From: Pseudoips prasinana
Taxonomy: Eukaryota; Arthropoda; Insecta; Lepidoptera; Nolidae
Direction of reading: 5' to 3'
Assembly (NCBI GenBank): GCA_951640165.1
Contig: OX621247.1
Location: 20,248,001 to 20,312,000 of the forward strand
DNA: 64,000 bases
The notes beneath the pieces are model-generated. The model had not been told where the DNA came from. It was given only the letters and a program-made list of their open reading frames with translations, and did not search any database. A program made the position numbers and the translations under genes. Below are positions 21,871-33,133 of this stretch, in pieces (within the stretch, counting starts at the first letter, position 1; the number at the start of each line of letters is the position of its first letter).

Positions 21871-21965
21871 TATCATCATCACCGAAAGACGCCCACTGCA
21901 AGATAAAGTCCTCACTTTAAGATCTCCAAAATGGCCGGTCATGCGCTATCCGCATCCAGCAAATG
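21871..21965 (-). repeat. RTE 3' end fragment
   Basis: On the minus strand GCTGGATGCGGATAGCGCAT and GGAGATCTTAAAGTG precede GGGCGTCTTTCGGTGATGAT, the decayed C-terminus and tail of RTE (compare 3246-3388). Confidence 0.6.
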
Positions 21966-22114
21966 AAATTACTTGTATATAATTAATTTGGAAATGTTGT
22001 GAGATATACTTAACAATTTATGTGAACGTCACCATAGTGATTTCCAATTCGACAGTAATGCCATCTAGCGGTAACTAGAAATAACCTAGTATAAATATAG
22101 TCCAGAAATAATAT

Positions 22115-23400
22115 TAGGTCTTTACCTATGAAATTGCCGTTCTGCAGTACTGGCCATTTCAAATCAAAATAATTTTTGTTTGGCTAAGAATTCTAAGTTC
22201 AAATTAATTTTATTTTAAAAACATGGATTCTTTTTTCCAAAAGTAGTCATTTCTTTATTGATTAGTGTTACATTTTCATCGCATTTCAATCTTTTTCGTC
22301 ATCATGGATACGTTAAAAATTCGAGTAAATATGGAATATGAGTACCGTCGTGGCAGCAACGCGGCACAAGCGGCACGCAACATCAACGACGTTTACGGAG
22401 CTAACACTACAAACCAACGCACCACCTGTTATTGGTTTGCTCGCTTCCGTTCTGGAAATTTCGACCTGAAAAATGAACCTCGCGGTCGTCCGAAGACTTT
22501 GGTCGACAATGACGAATTAAAGGCGGTTGTGGAAGCTGATGATACACAATCTACGGCTGAATTAGCAGCAGCTTTCGACGTTAGCGTCAAAACAATATTG
22601 GTCCATTTGCGTCAAATTGGCAAGGTAAAAAAGCTTGACAAATGGGTGCCCCACGAACTCAATGATCGCCAGCGCGAAGTACGCGTCGAGACGTGCCTTG
22701 CACTGCTCAACAGACACACAAATGAAGGAATTTTGAACCGCATTGTTACCTGCGATGAAAAATGGATTCTGTTTGATAACCGCAAGCGCTCAGCAAGTTG
22801 GTTGGATCCTGGTTCAGCACCGAAACAATGCCCTAAACGAAAACTTACCCCTAGAAAAGTGATGGTCACTGTTTGGTGGTCTAGCGCCGGTGTGATTCAT
22901 CACAGCTTCTTACCAAACGGGGTGAGCATTACTGCAGATGTGTACTGTGAAGAACTGAGCACAATGATGGAGAAGCTGGCGCATCTCCAACCAGCATTGG
23001 TCAATCGCTCGTCTCCGCTGCTCCTGCACGACAACGCGCGACCTCATACTGCACAGCAGACGGTCTCCAAGTTGCAAGAACTGGGGTTGGAAGCTCTCCG
23101 TCATCCACCCTACTCACCAGACCTTGCGCCTACAGACTACTACTTTTTCCAGAATTTGGATAACTTCTTGGCGGGAAAAAAATTCAATACCCGAGAGGCA
23201 GTACAAAATGCCTTTGAAGAATTTGTTGCCTCCCGTCCAGCTGATTTCTTTAAGAAGGGCATCAATAAACTGCCACTGCGATGGCAAAGATGCATTGATT
23301 GCATGGGTGATTACTTCGATTAATACAAATAAAAAAATTCATGAAAAAAATTCGTTTAAATTTTTTCATACAAAACGGCAATTTCATAGGTAAAGACCTA
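22115..23400 (+). mobile_element. mariner (Tc1/mariner, DD34D), apparently complete
   Basis: The 1,282-bp element 22117-23398 is bounded by TA target duplications (22115-22116 and 23399-23400). Its inverted termini GGTCTTTACCTATGAAATTG... agree over about 28 bp with a single mismatch near the inner edge. Size, TA target, terminal repeat and transposase all agree with a mariner. The terminal repeats are almost identical and the transposase is uninterrupted, so the copy is young or recently active. Confidence 0.95.
22304..23323 (+). CDS. mariner transposase, DD34D
   Basis: A DNA transposase that cuts out the element and inserts it at TA. I chose the Met at 22304 (339 residues, the usual mariner length) over the Met 13 codons upstream, because MDTLKIRVNMEYEYRRGSNA matches the family N-terminus. 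Two helix-turn-helix regions occupy roughly residues 1-110 (second HTH around STAELAAAFDVSVKTILVHL), followed by a WVPHEL linker. The catalytic triad is visible: D in VTCDEKW, D in LLHDNARPH, and the last D in YSPDLAPTDYYF, with 34 residues between the second and third. No stop or frameshift interrupts it. The subfamily is not assigned without alignment. Confidence 0.95.
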   Translation: MDTLKIRVNMEYEYRRGSNAAQAARNINDVYGANTTNQRTTCYWFARFRSGNFDLKNEPRGRPKTLVDNDELKAVVEADDTQSTAELAAAFDVSVKTILVHLRQIGKVKKLDKWVPHELNDRQREVRVETCLALLNRHTNEGILNRIVTCDEKWILFDNRKRSASWLDPGSAPKQCPKRKLTPRKVMVTVWWSSAGVIHHSFLPNGVSITADVYCEELSTMMEKLAHLQPALVNRSSPLLLHDNARPHTAQQTVSKLQELGLEALRHPPYSPDLAPTDYYFFQNLDNFLAGKKFNTREAVQNAFEEFVASRPADFFKKGINKLPLRWQRCIDCMGDYFD

Positions 23401-23403
23401 TTA

Positions 23404-24060
23404 TAATCCTTTTTATATGCCTGAAAATATTTGGCCCTAATATTGTCACACGTTATTTAATTATATTTTAATAGCTATCGTAACATGGCCTGTCAAAGTA
23501 CCCTTACATATTTTTATTGTAATGTATGCCCGCTGTACACCGTAACTTACACCAATCCCATATAATTGACGAGTGGCTGGGTGATATATGAGAGGCTCCG
23601 AAGCGATCTATACGTCAGTTTTTACGGTATGTCCGGCGATGGATGGATGGCGATGACATTGACCCAAATCGATTGCCCTACTGAATTTTGTATGGTTAAG
23701 TAAATTCTGCTAATCACTCATTTTGTCATACATTTATATGCGACATACTAAGTGTAAAGGAGTAGATATGAAGCAAGCTTATCTTTGGTATTTTGGTATT
23801 TTTTTAAATTATTATCGTCATCATCTACTGAAATCGTCAGATGACGATGCATGAAGTAACGCTTGCGTGCAAAAGTAGGAACTGTAAATTTATCCAACAC
23901 CCAACACAACAGTTACTAGTTAGTTAATATTCAAAATATTGCTCTGTGGTGACGGCGGTGAATATCAGAATACATCACCCCATCTCATCAGTGGAGGGCG
24001 TATTTCTCGACCCGAAGGAATATCTACTAGAGGACAGGCAGCAGCTTTTATCTAAGTACT
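23404..24060. other. No clear feature
   Basis: Unassigned; a short ATCATC run near 23820 hints at an RTE-tail relic. Confidence 0.35.
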
Positions 24061-24185
24061 ATGACTGCGGTCAACCCGGCTGCCTAGCCTGATCTGGCGA
24101 TTATGGTATCTACCCCACAAGATGATTCTGGGGAGATTTTTGTCTGGAGCAGTGGACTTCTTACAGCTGTTATGTTGAAAATATA
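24061..24185 (+). repeat. RTE-derived SINE-like fragment
   Basis: GGCGATTATGGTATCTACCC, GATTCTGGGGAGA and GGAGCAGTGGACTTCTTACA on the plus strand mirror the minus-strand repeats at 9583 and 15755. Confidence 0.45.
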
Positions 24186-25756
24186 ACATGTTATTATGTT
24201 ATATAATATAGAATGTTAACTACAACTATCTTCTCGTTACTGTTGTACCATTATGTAATTATTAAACTTTACATTCCAATGGCAAAGGGTTAATTAAACC
24301 CATTTTTTCTCGGCTTGATTTTATAAAACATGTGAATACGACTATGCTGCCGATATACTGTCTGCAAATTTCAGTGAAAATATTAGATGTATATTTTAAA
24401 TACACATCAAGGAACTTATCCCCAAGCAATTTGTATTTATCAATTAAATTAAATTTATATTAAATATACTGCAATTGCAAATCACTGAAAATGTATTTCG
24501 CTACTAGATAACTTGGTTAGAGGTTAGAACTGCGATTATACAATGAAACGGCGAAGTGCCATAAAAAATATTAACACAAACAATCCACGTTCAAATAAAT
24601 GCGTCAGCAACTTAAATTGCTTCTAAAATTATAACGTAACTAGTTTGCTGTGTAATCAGTATTTTTGCTCAGGATATTTGTAATGATATTTGATAGGATA
24701 TTTTTGTCATACAAAAAATACGTAGATTTATTTATTTGCAGTTACCTAGCACTTAAATAATATGAAGAACAAAATGAAAAGACGCTTTTGTTTTTAGTTA
24801 TTTGGCTTCAATTATAGAAATAGAACTTTTACTTCAATGTCTCAATGCCTTTGTTTCAATGTTAACACGGAAGTATTCACGCCTTTTATCATAATTATTG
24901 TTTTACTCACACGAAGTAAAATAATGATGTGGACAATTTTTATCTATCTTGAATTTGTATTACTTATCTTCAGCAGTCTTATTGATAATGATTGATAATC
25001 ACCATTCATTACGTTAAAGATTAATATAATCACGCCATTAATACGTGATATGGTCTTTGTTGATAGTAGAGTCTTAGCAAATAATTATAGTATTGTAATT
25101 TAATTATAGTATGCAAGTTTTGTTAGTCAATTCATCACTAGATGTCGTTATTCAAGTCGGCTGAATCGCGATATGGTTTGGTTCACATTTAACATATACC
25201 TCCAGAAATAAATTTCATTGAAATGAGAATTTGTACGCTGACTTTTGAAATTAAAGAGAGTCATGGTTTAAATATATGTTGTATACAGTGAAGTGTTGTT
25301 ATTTGAGGAGTTCCTAAGTACCAAATGTTACATATATGTAGGTACAATCAGATGTTCTAGATTAAGTATTATTTTAATACATATATCGAGATTACAACGG
25401 TTATATTGTTACGTGTTTATTATAAGCCCAATTCAAATATTTTGTGATAACGTTTTATTATACGTATTTTGGTTTATCGTTTTTGATATACGTCAAATAA
25501 GTATTTGAAATAACATAATTATTATTATGCGTGATTATGATAACTACTAGTCGTTGCAAAAATGGTTATCAATTCCACTGTATGGTTTTTGTTTAAGTAC
25601 ATGTATGTATAAACCCTTTATGAAAATGTTTAAATTTGATAGGAAATATTATTATTATTATTAAATTTGTGCTTATAAAGAAAAGCTTATTAAAATGTAA
25701 TTATTGATGATAAACTTTTTGCCGGTATTTTTTATAGCTTGTATAACAAAGTACTT
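24186..25756. other. No feature recognised
   Basis: AT-rich DNA; the 71-codon frame at 25293-25508 lacks any motif. Confidence 0.4.
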
Positions 25757-25824
25757 ACCTAGTTGTTGCAACACATTACGTACCAAGCTACAATGTACTA
25801 TGTGCCTATTACAACTTACAGCTA

Positions 25825-25915
25825 TACGTAGCTGCTACAACATACTACGTAGTTGCACGTAGTTGCTACAACGTACTACGTAGCCGCTACAACGTACTAC
25901 GTATCTGCCGTAACT
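25825..25915. repeat. Short tandem array, ~20-bp unit
   Basis: About four units of a TACGTAGCTGCTACAACATAC-like motif, written here in parts as TACGTAG-NYGCTACAAC-RTAC. Each unit contains the palindrome TACGTA, and looser copies extend left to about 25760. Confidence 0.75.
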
Positions 25916-26230
25916 CTTCAACTTTCTTATAACTACGTTAACCATTAAACAGAGATGAGAATGGCTTTACATCTTACTCTCTAGTTATTAATCCTGGTAT
26001 TTAATAATATGGGATCTATTAGAACGAGAAGAATTATTATACCTAGGTCAGTTAAGGCAAAGGCTCAGAATCAGAATTATTTATTTGTGAGAGTATGAGT
26101 ACCTAATTCGGATGTTTACATTAGTATGCAATCATCATATCCTACCGATTTCATCGCAGGGCAAACATTCATGGCCTCTAGGCCTCTATTCTAATACAAT
26201 GCAATAAAACCTATATTCTAATACACGTGC
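25916..26230. other. No feature recognised
   Basis: Unassigned. Confidence 0.4.
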
Positions 26231-26403
26231 GACGTTCTCAAGAAAGGGCAGGTCAGAAGTACCCTAAACCGGCGAGCATGTATGAAGAATATAATGACAG
26301 TAATCGAGGCAAAAGACGTGTGCAAGGATCGTGACAAATGGAAATCCGTCGTCTCTGCCTACCGCTCTGAGAAACAGGCGTGAGTCTATGTATGTATGTA
26401 TTC
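26231..26403 (+). pseudogene. LINE ORF2 C-terminal fragment, copy 2
   Basis: Fifty codons from 26231 to a stop at 26381-26383 encode [20 protein letters not shown], then [19 protein letters not shown] and stop, with a (TATG)n tail. The same protein end is seen at 16380 and 27770. The frame is intact but strongly 5' truncated. Confidence 0.75.
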
Positions 26404-26504
26404 TAATACAATTAAGTTAATGGTCATTGTTATAACATTTGATAATAATATGTTTTTAAAACGATTTAAGTCATAGCTGTGATCACATCAGGTATATTAT
26501 GAAA

Positions 26505-26681
26505 CTAGCTGTGCCCCGCGGTTCTACCCGCGTTAAACTTTATAAATTATAGCCTATGTGTCAATCCAGGGTGTCAGCTAACTCCATACCAAATTTTATT
26601 AAAATCGCTCCAGACGTGAAGAAGTAACAAACATACTCACTCACACACTCACAAGCATTCGCCTTTATAATATTAGTAAGA
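26505..26681 (-). mobile_element. Non-autonomous Helitron-like, family A, full length
   Basis: Minus strand: starts TCTTACTAATATTATAAAGG at 26681 and ends with the hairpin CGCGGGTAGAACCGCGGGG and then CACAGCTAG at 26505. The host bases are A before and T after, the usual Helitron target. About 177 bp, non-coding. Confidence 0.8.
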
Positions 26682-26804
26682 TTCACATGCAGTAGGTTTT
26701 TCTGTCCCACTTGTGTTATTTTTATTTTGACATAATTAATGTATGTTTATTGAGGCTAGATCGCGGTAAAACTTATTCATTTAATTAAAGATCACAGTTG
26801 AGAA
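26682..26804. other. Short unassigned spacer
   Basis: No feature seen between the Helitron and the SINE fragment. Confidence 0.4.
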
Positions 26805-26870
26805 AATCGAAACCGGAACACGAAATGCCGTGAGACTATCAGTATTAACCGCTGCGCCACAAGTGCAGTT
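26805..26870 (-). repeat. SINE family A, head only
   Basis: Minus strand: CTGCACTTGTGGCGCAGCGG, then a decayed box B. The body is missing. Confidence 0.55.
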
Positions 26871-27078
26871 TGGGACTACCAGTACAGTTACTATAAGTTA
26901 CATTAAATTAAATAAGAATGACGACCTTTAAAAAAATTTAGGAGTTATCACTCATTACTACACACTCTGCTAGACAACTTATCTAGGTACGAGATTGGTA
27001 TCATAACTATTAAAGACGGCTTGGTTTATCTTCGCAATAAAACCATAAAATGTCTAGGATTACCGACAAATTTTATTA

Positions 27079-27152
27079 TCATAATAATATTATAAAGGCG
27101 AAAGTTTTTGAGCGTATGAGTGTGTATGTTTGTTACTTCTTCACGTACGTAC
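27079..27152 (+). repeat. Helitron-like family A, 5' fragment
   Basis: Starts TCATAATAATATTATAAAGG and continues GCGAAAGTTTTTGAGCGTAT, then diverges. Confidence 0.5.
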
Positions 27153-27769
27153 ACACAAAAGTATGGCAGACCTTGACTGCCGGTCGAAGTCGAAGAAACC
27201 ATTTTTGATATTTTCGAGCGATATCCAGTATTTATTAAAAAGTGCTTATTTTATCAAAATATGCTATCTAGTTAAAAAGATTTTGTGTACATACAATACA
27301 AATAAATAAACTTTGTCGCTGTGTAAAGTCCAAATTATAGCTATTTTGTAAATGTATGTGAAAGTATATACGGCACATATTACAAAAAGCAATTTGAACA
27401 TTTTTGTTTGATTTTCTGTCTATCTGTTCTAATTAGCCTCCGAAATACATAAATGCCTTATTGATCGACTTAAAAAAGGAGGAAGGTTCGATTCGATGTC
27501 TATGTTATGTCTTTTTTCATATTTTACTCCATCTTTCTTGCATCTCAAGACAAACTATGATCACCCGTGGGAAAGAAAACAAAAGATGATTTCTCCGTGT
27601 ATTTTGTAATAGAAATATGTATGTATAAAATTTTAAGTCTTTAAGTTGGCGATTAATCTTAACACTGACTAATCATCTATGCGGTACCTATTATTGTCAA
27701 TACGTGTCTGTTAGTAGTTTAATAATGTTTAAAATTTGATCTTGACCAATTTTTACAATTATATTGAGT
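27153..27769. other. No feature recognised
   Basis: Unassigned AT-rich DNA. Confidence 0.4.
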
Positions 27770-28125
27770 GTTGTGGTGTGAAAGAGGATGTAGTCACAAA
27801 GATTGAAAAAGGTATGCTGAGATGGTTTGGTCATTTAGAAAGGATGAATGAAAGAAGACTGACAAAAGAAGTATACCTGGCCTGTGTGAATGGTACAACC
27901 GGAAGGGGAAGACCTCGTAGAACATTCTCTGATCAAATTGGAGACGTACTTAGGAAAGGTCAGGTCAGAAGTACCCTAAACCGGCGAGCATGTATGAAGA
28001 ATATAATGTCAGTAAACGAAGCGAAAGAGGTGTGCAAGGATCGTGACAAATGGAAGTCCGTTGTCTCTGCCTACCCCTCTGGGAGACAGGCGTGAGTCTA
28101 TGTATGTATGTATGTATATTGAATT
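27770..28125 (+). pseudogene. LINE ORF2 C-terminal fragment, copy 3
   Basis: The frame ending at 28095 encodes [60 protein letters not shown] and a terminal [18 protein letters not shown], then stop and (TATG)n. It is very close to the copy at 16380 over more than 100 codons. Both are uninterrupted, so the family was active recently. The upstream RT domain is missing in both. Confidence 0.75.
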
Positions 28126-28429
28126 ATTATTAGCATGGCATACTTAGATTAATTATTTATTGTGATTATATTGTATAAATTTTAATTCAACTAGTTTCAC
28201 AAATCTCCAAGTTAATTTGCTAGGAATCTGCTGTCATGTGATATTAATTTTAAACATAATTTCTAAGAATATAAATATTTCTGTATCTAAGTTATTGTAA
28301 AAATGTATTTAAGTCCTATCTGATAACCGTATTACATCGATAGCCTCGATACAGGCATCGCCTAGTGTGGCTATCACTGCTAAAATAATTGTAAAACCCA
28401 ATGACTAATTAAATATTTTGAATTTTGAA

Positions 28430-28592
28430 TTTAAAAATTCTTTAAGTTTTATTAGTATATTGATATACACCTATAATTAATTATTTTGCATGCAATTTTT
28501 ACATTTTTTGTAAGCTTAACATGTGGAACACAATATGTAACCAATTTGTAACACCATCATACCATTCAAATAAAGATTTATCTTATCTTATA
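28430..28592 (+). repeat. Probable LINE 3' tail
   Basis: Ends CAAATAAAGATTTATCTTAT followed by a CTTATA repeat, a LINE-like 3' terminus. No coding part is recognised. Confidence 0.4.
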
Positions 28593-29877
28593 ATGGGCTA
28601 ATTGACGCAACCGGAGAGTGGTCAGGTGTACGTTAACCGTGCTCTGTAAGGGTTTGGGGGGTCTGAAACCTAACCTTCCTAACCTTTACCTTTTACTGGG
28701 AAGACTAGAACAGCTTACCATGATAAAGCCGAGTTCCAAATTTAAATTTCAACGTGCCTACATAAACAATTTATGTATCGTTTTACATTTTACCAACTAT
28801 GTATTTAGTTTAATATAAAGCCAATATTATCTCAGCTACAACTCTGTACTGACCACAAGATTCAACATGATCCAGAACTTGTTACTGAAAATTCAAACTT
28901 ATTACCTAAGCTGTAAGTTCTTTAATAGATACAACGTGGCCGTTCTTAAGGAAACTTCATTAAGACGCTACGGTTAGCCTGAACCGGTCAAAGTTGGGCT
29001 CTCAGACATGCCTGAGCACCTTTGGATGCCGGTCTTAATGTTGCTAACTAAAGATGTATCCAACCGAGTCTTTCGTTATTTTATCTTCGACTAGCTTAGT
29101 GAGTTACAACCTCGAGACTCACTTTTACGTTTAGAACACTTGGCTAAGTAACTTTTATGTTAGACCACAAGTTAGTACTTCTTTCGTCGACTTCTATCGT
29201 AAACCTAAGAATCTCCCAGCGTTTTTTCAAAGCTAACAAAATGTTAAAATAAATTCTGTTGCGTTTATAAACGTACTTTTAGAACAAATGCGGCGAAGGC
29301 AAATTTTAGAACAATGAAAAATTTCTCGTTACCCTTATCTCGTTATAATGAATACCTTCGGCGGATTCTTTTCGCATAGTTCTGATAAAGAGGAGCGTCG
29401 AAACTTCAAATTAAGATTCTTGGAGTTCCGCGCAGGGGATAAGATTAATGAACGATGGCACCTGGGGGTCGCCCGCCTCACTAACGATACGCAGGTCAGA
29501 GGGGAAATAACTGTTAAAAATAAAAATGGAACATCCCCTATAGATATTGTAGAAATATTTTTTCATAAGTTATTTTCATAGGAAAGAGCTCTTTTATTGA
29601 CGACTTGGAAAGCGATAACCGCTTTAATGAAGCAGAAAAATGGGTCAGCGATCTTTCTATCAATCTAAATCGCGCTTCCTGAGTATGTAAAGTATGTAGC
29701 TTCCTATTTTGGTCGGTGAAGAATAAGAATATTGCGGTATTAAATTATTTTGTGGCTGTTGCTTGTTTAATTGATGCCTTACCTATTCTATTATTATATT
29801 TAGGTATCTATTAATTAAGACACTTGAAATCAATTTTAATGCTCTCTTAAATAATCCCTATTATTGTCCATTCCTTG
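28593..29877. other. No feature recognised
   Basis: Somewhat less AT-rich than its surroundings. The frames at 28618-28818 and 29348-29581 (MNTFGGFFSHSSDKEERRNF...) are unassigned; I cannot support either as a gene. Confidence 0.35.
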
Positions 29878-29998
29878 GTTGTCTGGAAGGGATCACATGT
29901 TAGTGATAAGACCACCAATTTATACATTTTAATTATATGCTCTTGTACTGTGTGATTTTACTATTGGTGTACAATAAAGAGTTAATCTATCAAATCAA
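29878..29998 (+). repeat. LINE 3' UTR and tail
   Basis: GTCTGGAAGGGATCAC, AGTGATAAGACCACC and then TGTACAATAAAGAGTTAATC, ending in TCTATCAAATCAAATCTATC. The first part recurs at 45718-45790 (TTGGAAGAGATCGCTTTTAG), and the GTAC-AATAAAGAG part is the uninterrupted form of the tail split by a MITE at 12827. Confidence 0.6.
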
Positions 29999-31027
29999 AT
30001 CTATCTATGGCTATTTTCTTTATTGGTGCTGTTGTAAACACTTGAAACTTTTACTGTCATCCTCCGTAGGATAGTGCGGCACCAGCTGTTTATGTGTGTG
30101 TGTGTGTATGTGTGTGACCTTAAATTAATAGGAAATAAAAATATGAATAAAACTAACTAGTCAACACTAGCTTCTCACCCTGTATATTTTACATATTCAA
30201 AACTGTAAGCAACTGTACAGTTTGGAATATGTAAATAATTAATATCTTTATATAATTAAGGCATTGATCAAACGGAATGTTAATTTATTGCTTTGTCAAA
30301 GCAATTATACATACCGAACACAAAAACCAATATATATTTTTGAATTACTATGTTAATTTCACTGCTTTACCGTACAGTTTTTTATTTTACTTGAGGTTTA
30401 CCTAAAAGAGTTTTGTAAGTGTGAGTCAGTATTTAAGCACAGAAATGATTCTAAAACACACTAGTTAACTAGTCTCTTCTATATTCAGTATCCACCGCTA
30501 TTCTTATGCTTATGGCTCGCGATAATAAGACAATAAGTATGTATGTGTCTCAGTTTCAACTCAAACAATGAGAATAATAACAGCGCATAATGGCGAATGA
30601 GAAAATTGCTCGTTGACTGCCACTAGCCTGAATATCACAATGAGACGAGATAACAATGGCCCAGGACCTATATTCCAAGCCTAGAGTAGCGAACTTAATG
30701 AAACAAAAACCGCTTTGGAACTTGAACAGAGGGTGTACGCAAATTGGAGAACGACACTGTATAGTTGGAAAAGTTAATGTAACATTCTTTGTCAGGCGTA
30801 CGTTTTGATTTAATTTCTTATGTATAGAGAAGGGAGTTCCATTGTGAGTGTGACTTTATCGACGTTCGCTGTTTGATGTAGAAGCTGTGTCAAAGGCTGA
30901 TGCTTTGAAATTCAAATTTCTTATTCTAACTTCAGATTGACCAGACACATTGAAAATGTTATGTAGTTTTAGATAACTTTTGGATGAGTTCGAAAACAAC
31001 TTATTTTATAAATGTCAGTATGTTTTC
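29999..31027. other. No gene; one GT microsatellite
   Basis: A (GT)n run lies at about 30091-30115. Nothing else is recognised. Confidence 0.4.
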
Positions 31028-31100
31028 TGAGGGTGGAAATCGAACCCACAAACCACGAGATATACAGCCCTATGTGTGTTGACTGCTCCGTCGCCGCACC
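31028..31100 (-). repeat. tRNA-like SINE head relic
   Basis: Minus strand TGTGGGTTCGATTTCCACC resembles a box B; no SINE body is recognised beside it. Confidence 0.35.
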
Positions 31101-31141
31101 TTGGTATTCGAACTCGAATTTATACTATCCATTCTCTGCTC

Positions 31142-31682
31142 TATTAACCTTACCGTATGAAGACGAAACCTGCTCATTGGTATTAAAGGATCTCCAAATA
31201 AAAACACTGCGAAGTTGATTATAACTAATTTCAACTTGGACTTAATTTTTAATTCTTTACTTTAATTTAAAAAAAAACATAAAATGCTTGCAATTTTGAT
31301 CATGTTTTCGTTAAATAATTATATCACACGCAGTGACATCAATGACCATTAATTTTCGATGGAGGCGTTAACGTAATTTTTAATTCTTTACTTTAATTTA
31401 AAAAAAAACATAAAATGCTTGCAATTTTGATCATGTTTTCGTTAAATAATTATACATATCACACGCAGTGACATCAATGACCATTAATTTTCGATGGAGG
31501 CGTTAACGTGGTTTACGTTAACGCCTAGAATTGCAAGCATTTTATGTTTTTTTTTAAATTAAAGTAAAGAATTAAAAATTAAGTCCAAGTTGAAATTAGT
31601 TATAATCAACTTCGCAGTGTTTTTATTTGGAGATCCTTTAATACCAATGAGCAGGTTTCGTCTTCATACGGTAAGGTTAATA
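31142..31682. repeat. Foldback with 154-bp perfect arms
   Basis: The left arm 31142-31295 and the right arm 31529-31682 are exact reverse complements, as far as I can read base by base, including a nine-A run in each. The loop region contains a direct duplication: 31244-31374 is repeated at 31375-31509 with a 4-base insertion (ACAT). Near the right arm is an inner inverted repeat, GGCGTTAACGT (31499-31509) and ACGTTAACGCC (31515-31525). No coding content is credible. Confidence 0.9.
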
Positions 31683-32054
31683 TATCATCCATCTATTTAA
31701 AGTACTACAAAATTCTACAGAACATCATAGTGTACCGACATTGAAACACCACGATACGCAAAGCAGTAGCAATGCTAGTGAAACTGCGCACTCACCGTAT
31801 ATAACCATTCTGATACCACTACGGTGCACTAAAGCTGTGCTCCAATGGATTTTTATTACTTTTTGCATGTCAACCGTGAAGTTTATAGACGCAATTATTG
31901 TTGAAACATGCTGTAAGATTTATTGTAACAATCACGGTGACGCTTTGATAGTGTCCGTCCTGATTGTTTGAACACCATTAAAATATATCAAAACTTTATT
32001 TACTTGCACTGTAATTTTGAACTGCAATATTGGCGATAACGAAACTTCAGCCTT
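31683..32054. other. No feature recognised
   Basis: Unassigned; the frame 31741-31971 has no motif. Confidence 0.4.
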
Positions 32055-32420
32055 GAAAGAAAAAAAGAAAGAAAGAAAAACATTTATTCAGAATAATGCA
32101 CAGACAACAAAAATATAAAATAACATAATGACAAATATAATAAAAAACAGACACTAGTTGTCCGTGCAAGCCTGAAATGGCACCATCTCAGCCTTAGCTA
32201 GAACATTTTATTGTTCTAGCGCTGGTAATTCTGATGGTGCCAAGTGACTGTCACGGAACATTAACTTACTTAACATACTTAACATTCAAGTATGTCACGG
32301 ACAAAAAAATGACAAAATAAGAAAAAAACAAACACAATTTTTTAACAATAAAACATAACAACATGGTTTTTACACTCTAAATAAATAAAATAATTAAAAC
32401 CTTTTTTTTTATTTGCTTTT
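32055..32420 (-). repeat. LINE 3' end with (TTTC)n tail; nested inverted repeat
   Basis: AAAAAGAAAGAAAGAAAAAC followed by ATTTATTCAGAATAATG is, on the minus strand, a LINE terminus (GAATAAATG then TTTC repeats). Within it, 32178-32187 pairs with 32233-32242, and GCTAGAACA (32197-32205) pairs with TGTTCTAGC (32212-32220). Confidence 0.5.
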
Positions 32421-32998
32421 TAGGAATTTTTAATCCATATATATAGTAATTTTATATGTTGCTATCTTTAGATTAGCGTAGTGTTTAATATTTATTATGA
32501 TTCAGAGCCAGGATAGGAACACCGGGTTATTAGAATATTTGCGGAAAATACATTCTCAATAGCAGCCGTGACTCAAAAAGATGGAAATATTACGCCTCGT
32601 AATTTGGGAAGCCGTCGGACTTTGCAATTTTGTGACTGCCTCAGAGTAGAGATTAATGCTGGTACGTAAACTATAATATGCTCCGTGGAGTTAGCTTATC
32701 TTCTACAATATTGGCAATCGTTGCCAATATTCGAGCAGCAACGTTTTGATAACACGTTTCGAACACATTTTGGACCATATGGTTTTTGTATAAGGTAAAA
32801 GCCATACAAATGAGGTTGAAACTATTACTCCATAACTATTCTAAACATTGTTAAAGTGGTAATCTGAGTGTTCAATTTATAGTCATTGGTAGGGAGCACA
32901 GAACTTAGCAATACTGAACCTACCTACTCGAGTCCGGTGTTCACTTACCCCACTGCTAGATTCATCTACGTTCTCCAAACGCTTTCGGGGCTTGCGAT
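32421..32998. other. No gene; one perfect hairpin
   Basis: AATATTGGCAA (32707-32717) and its exact complement (32721-32731) flank TCG. Otherwise unassigned. Confidence 0.5.
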
Positions 32999-33133
32999 GC
33001 ACCATGGTTAGTCCACATCAGAGGCATTAACGCTGATCCAATTGCATTGATGAAGCAAGCCTCCCAACGATTCTTTGAATCTGCCACTCACCATCCAAGT
33101 CCTTTGGTGGTAAATAGACGCCGACTCACCTAG
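32999..33133 (+). pseudogene. Jockey-type LINE ORF2 C-terminal relic
   Basis: Forty-four codons encode APWLVHIRGINADPIALMKQ, then ASQRFFESATHHPSPLVV, before a stop. The (G)APW(F/L)V ... ASRRFF ... HPNPLV pattern is the end of Jockey-clade reverse transcriptases. Sequence after the stop (KVSEDSDDEIT-like in another frame) suggests a decayed continuation to about 33180. Confidence 0.65.

Noticed and set aside
22612..23104. Minus-strand ORFs and an overlapping plus ORF (23124-23393) within the mariner
   Set aside because: Shadows of the transposase frame.
29348..29581. Plus-strand ORF MNTFGGFFSHSSDKEERRNF...
   Set aside because: Mixed composition looks protein-like at first, but no domain or exon border is evident.
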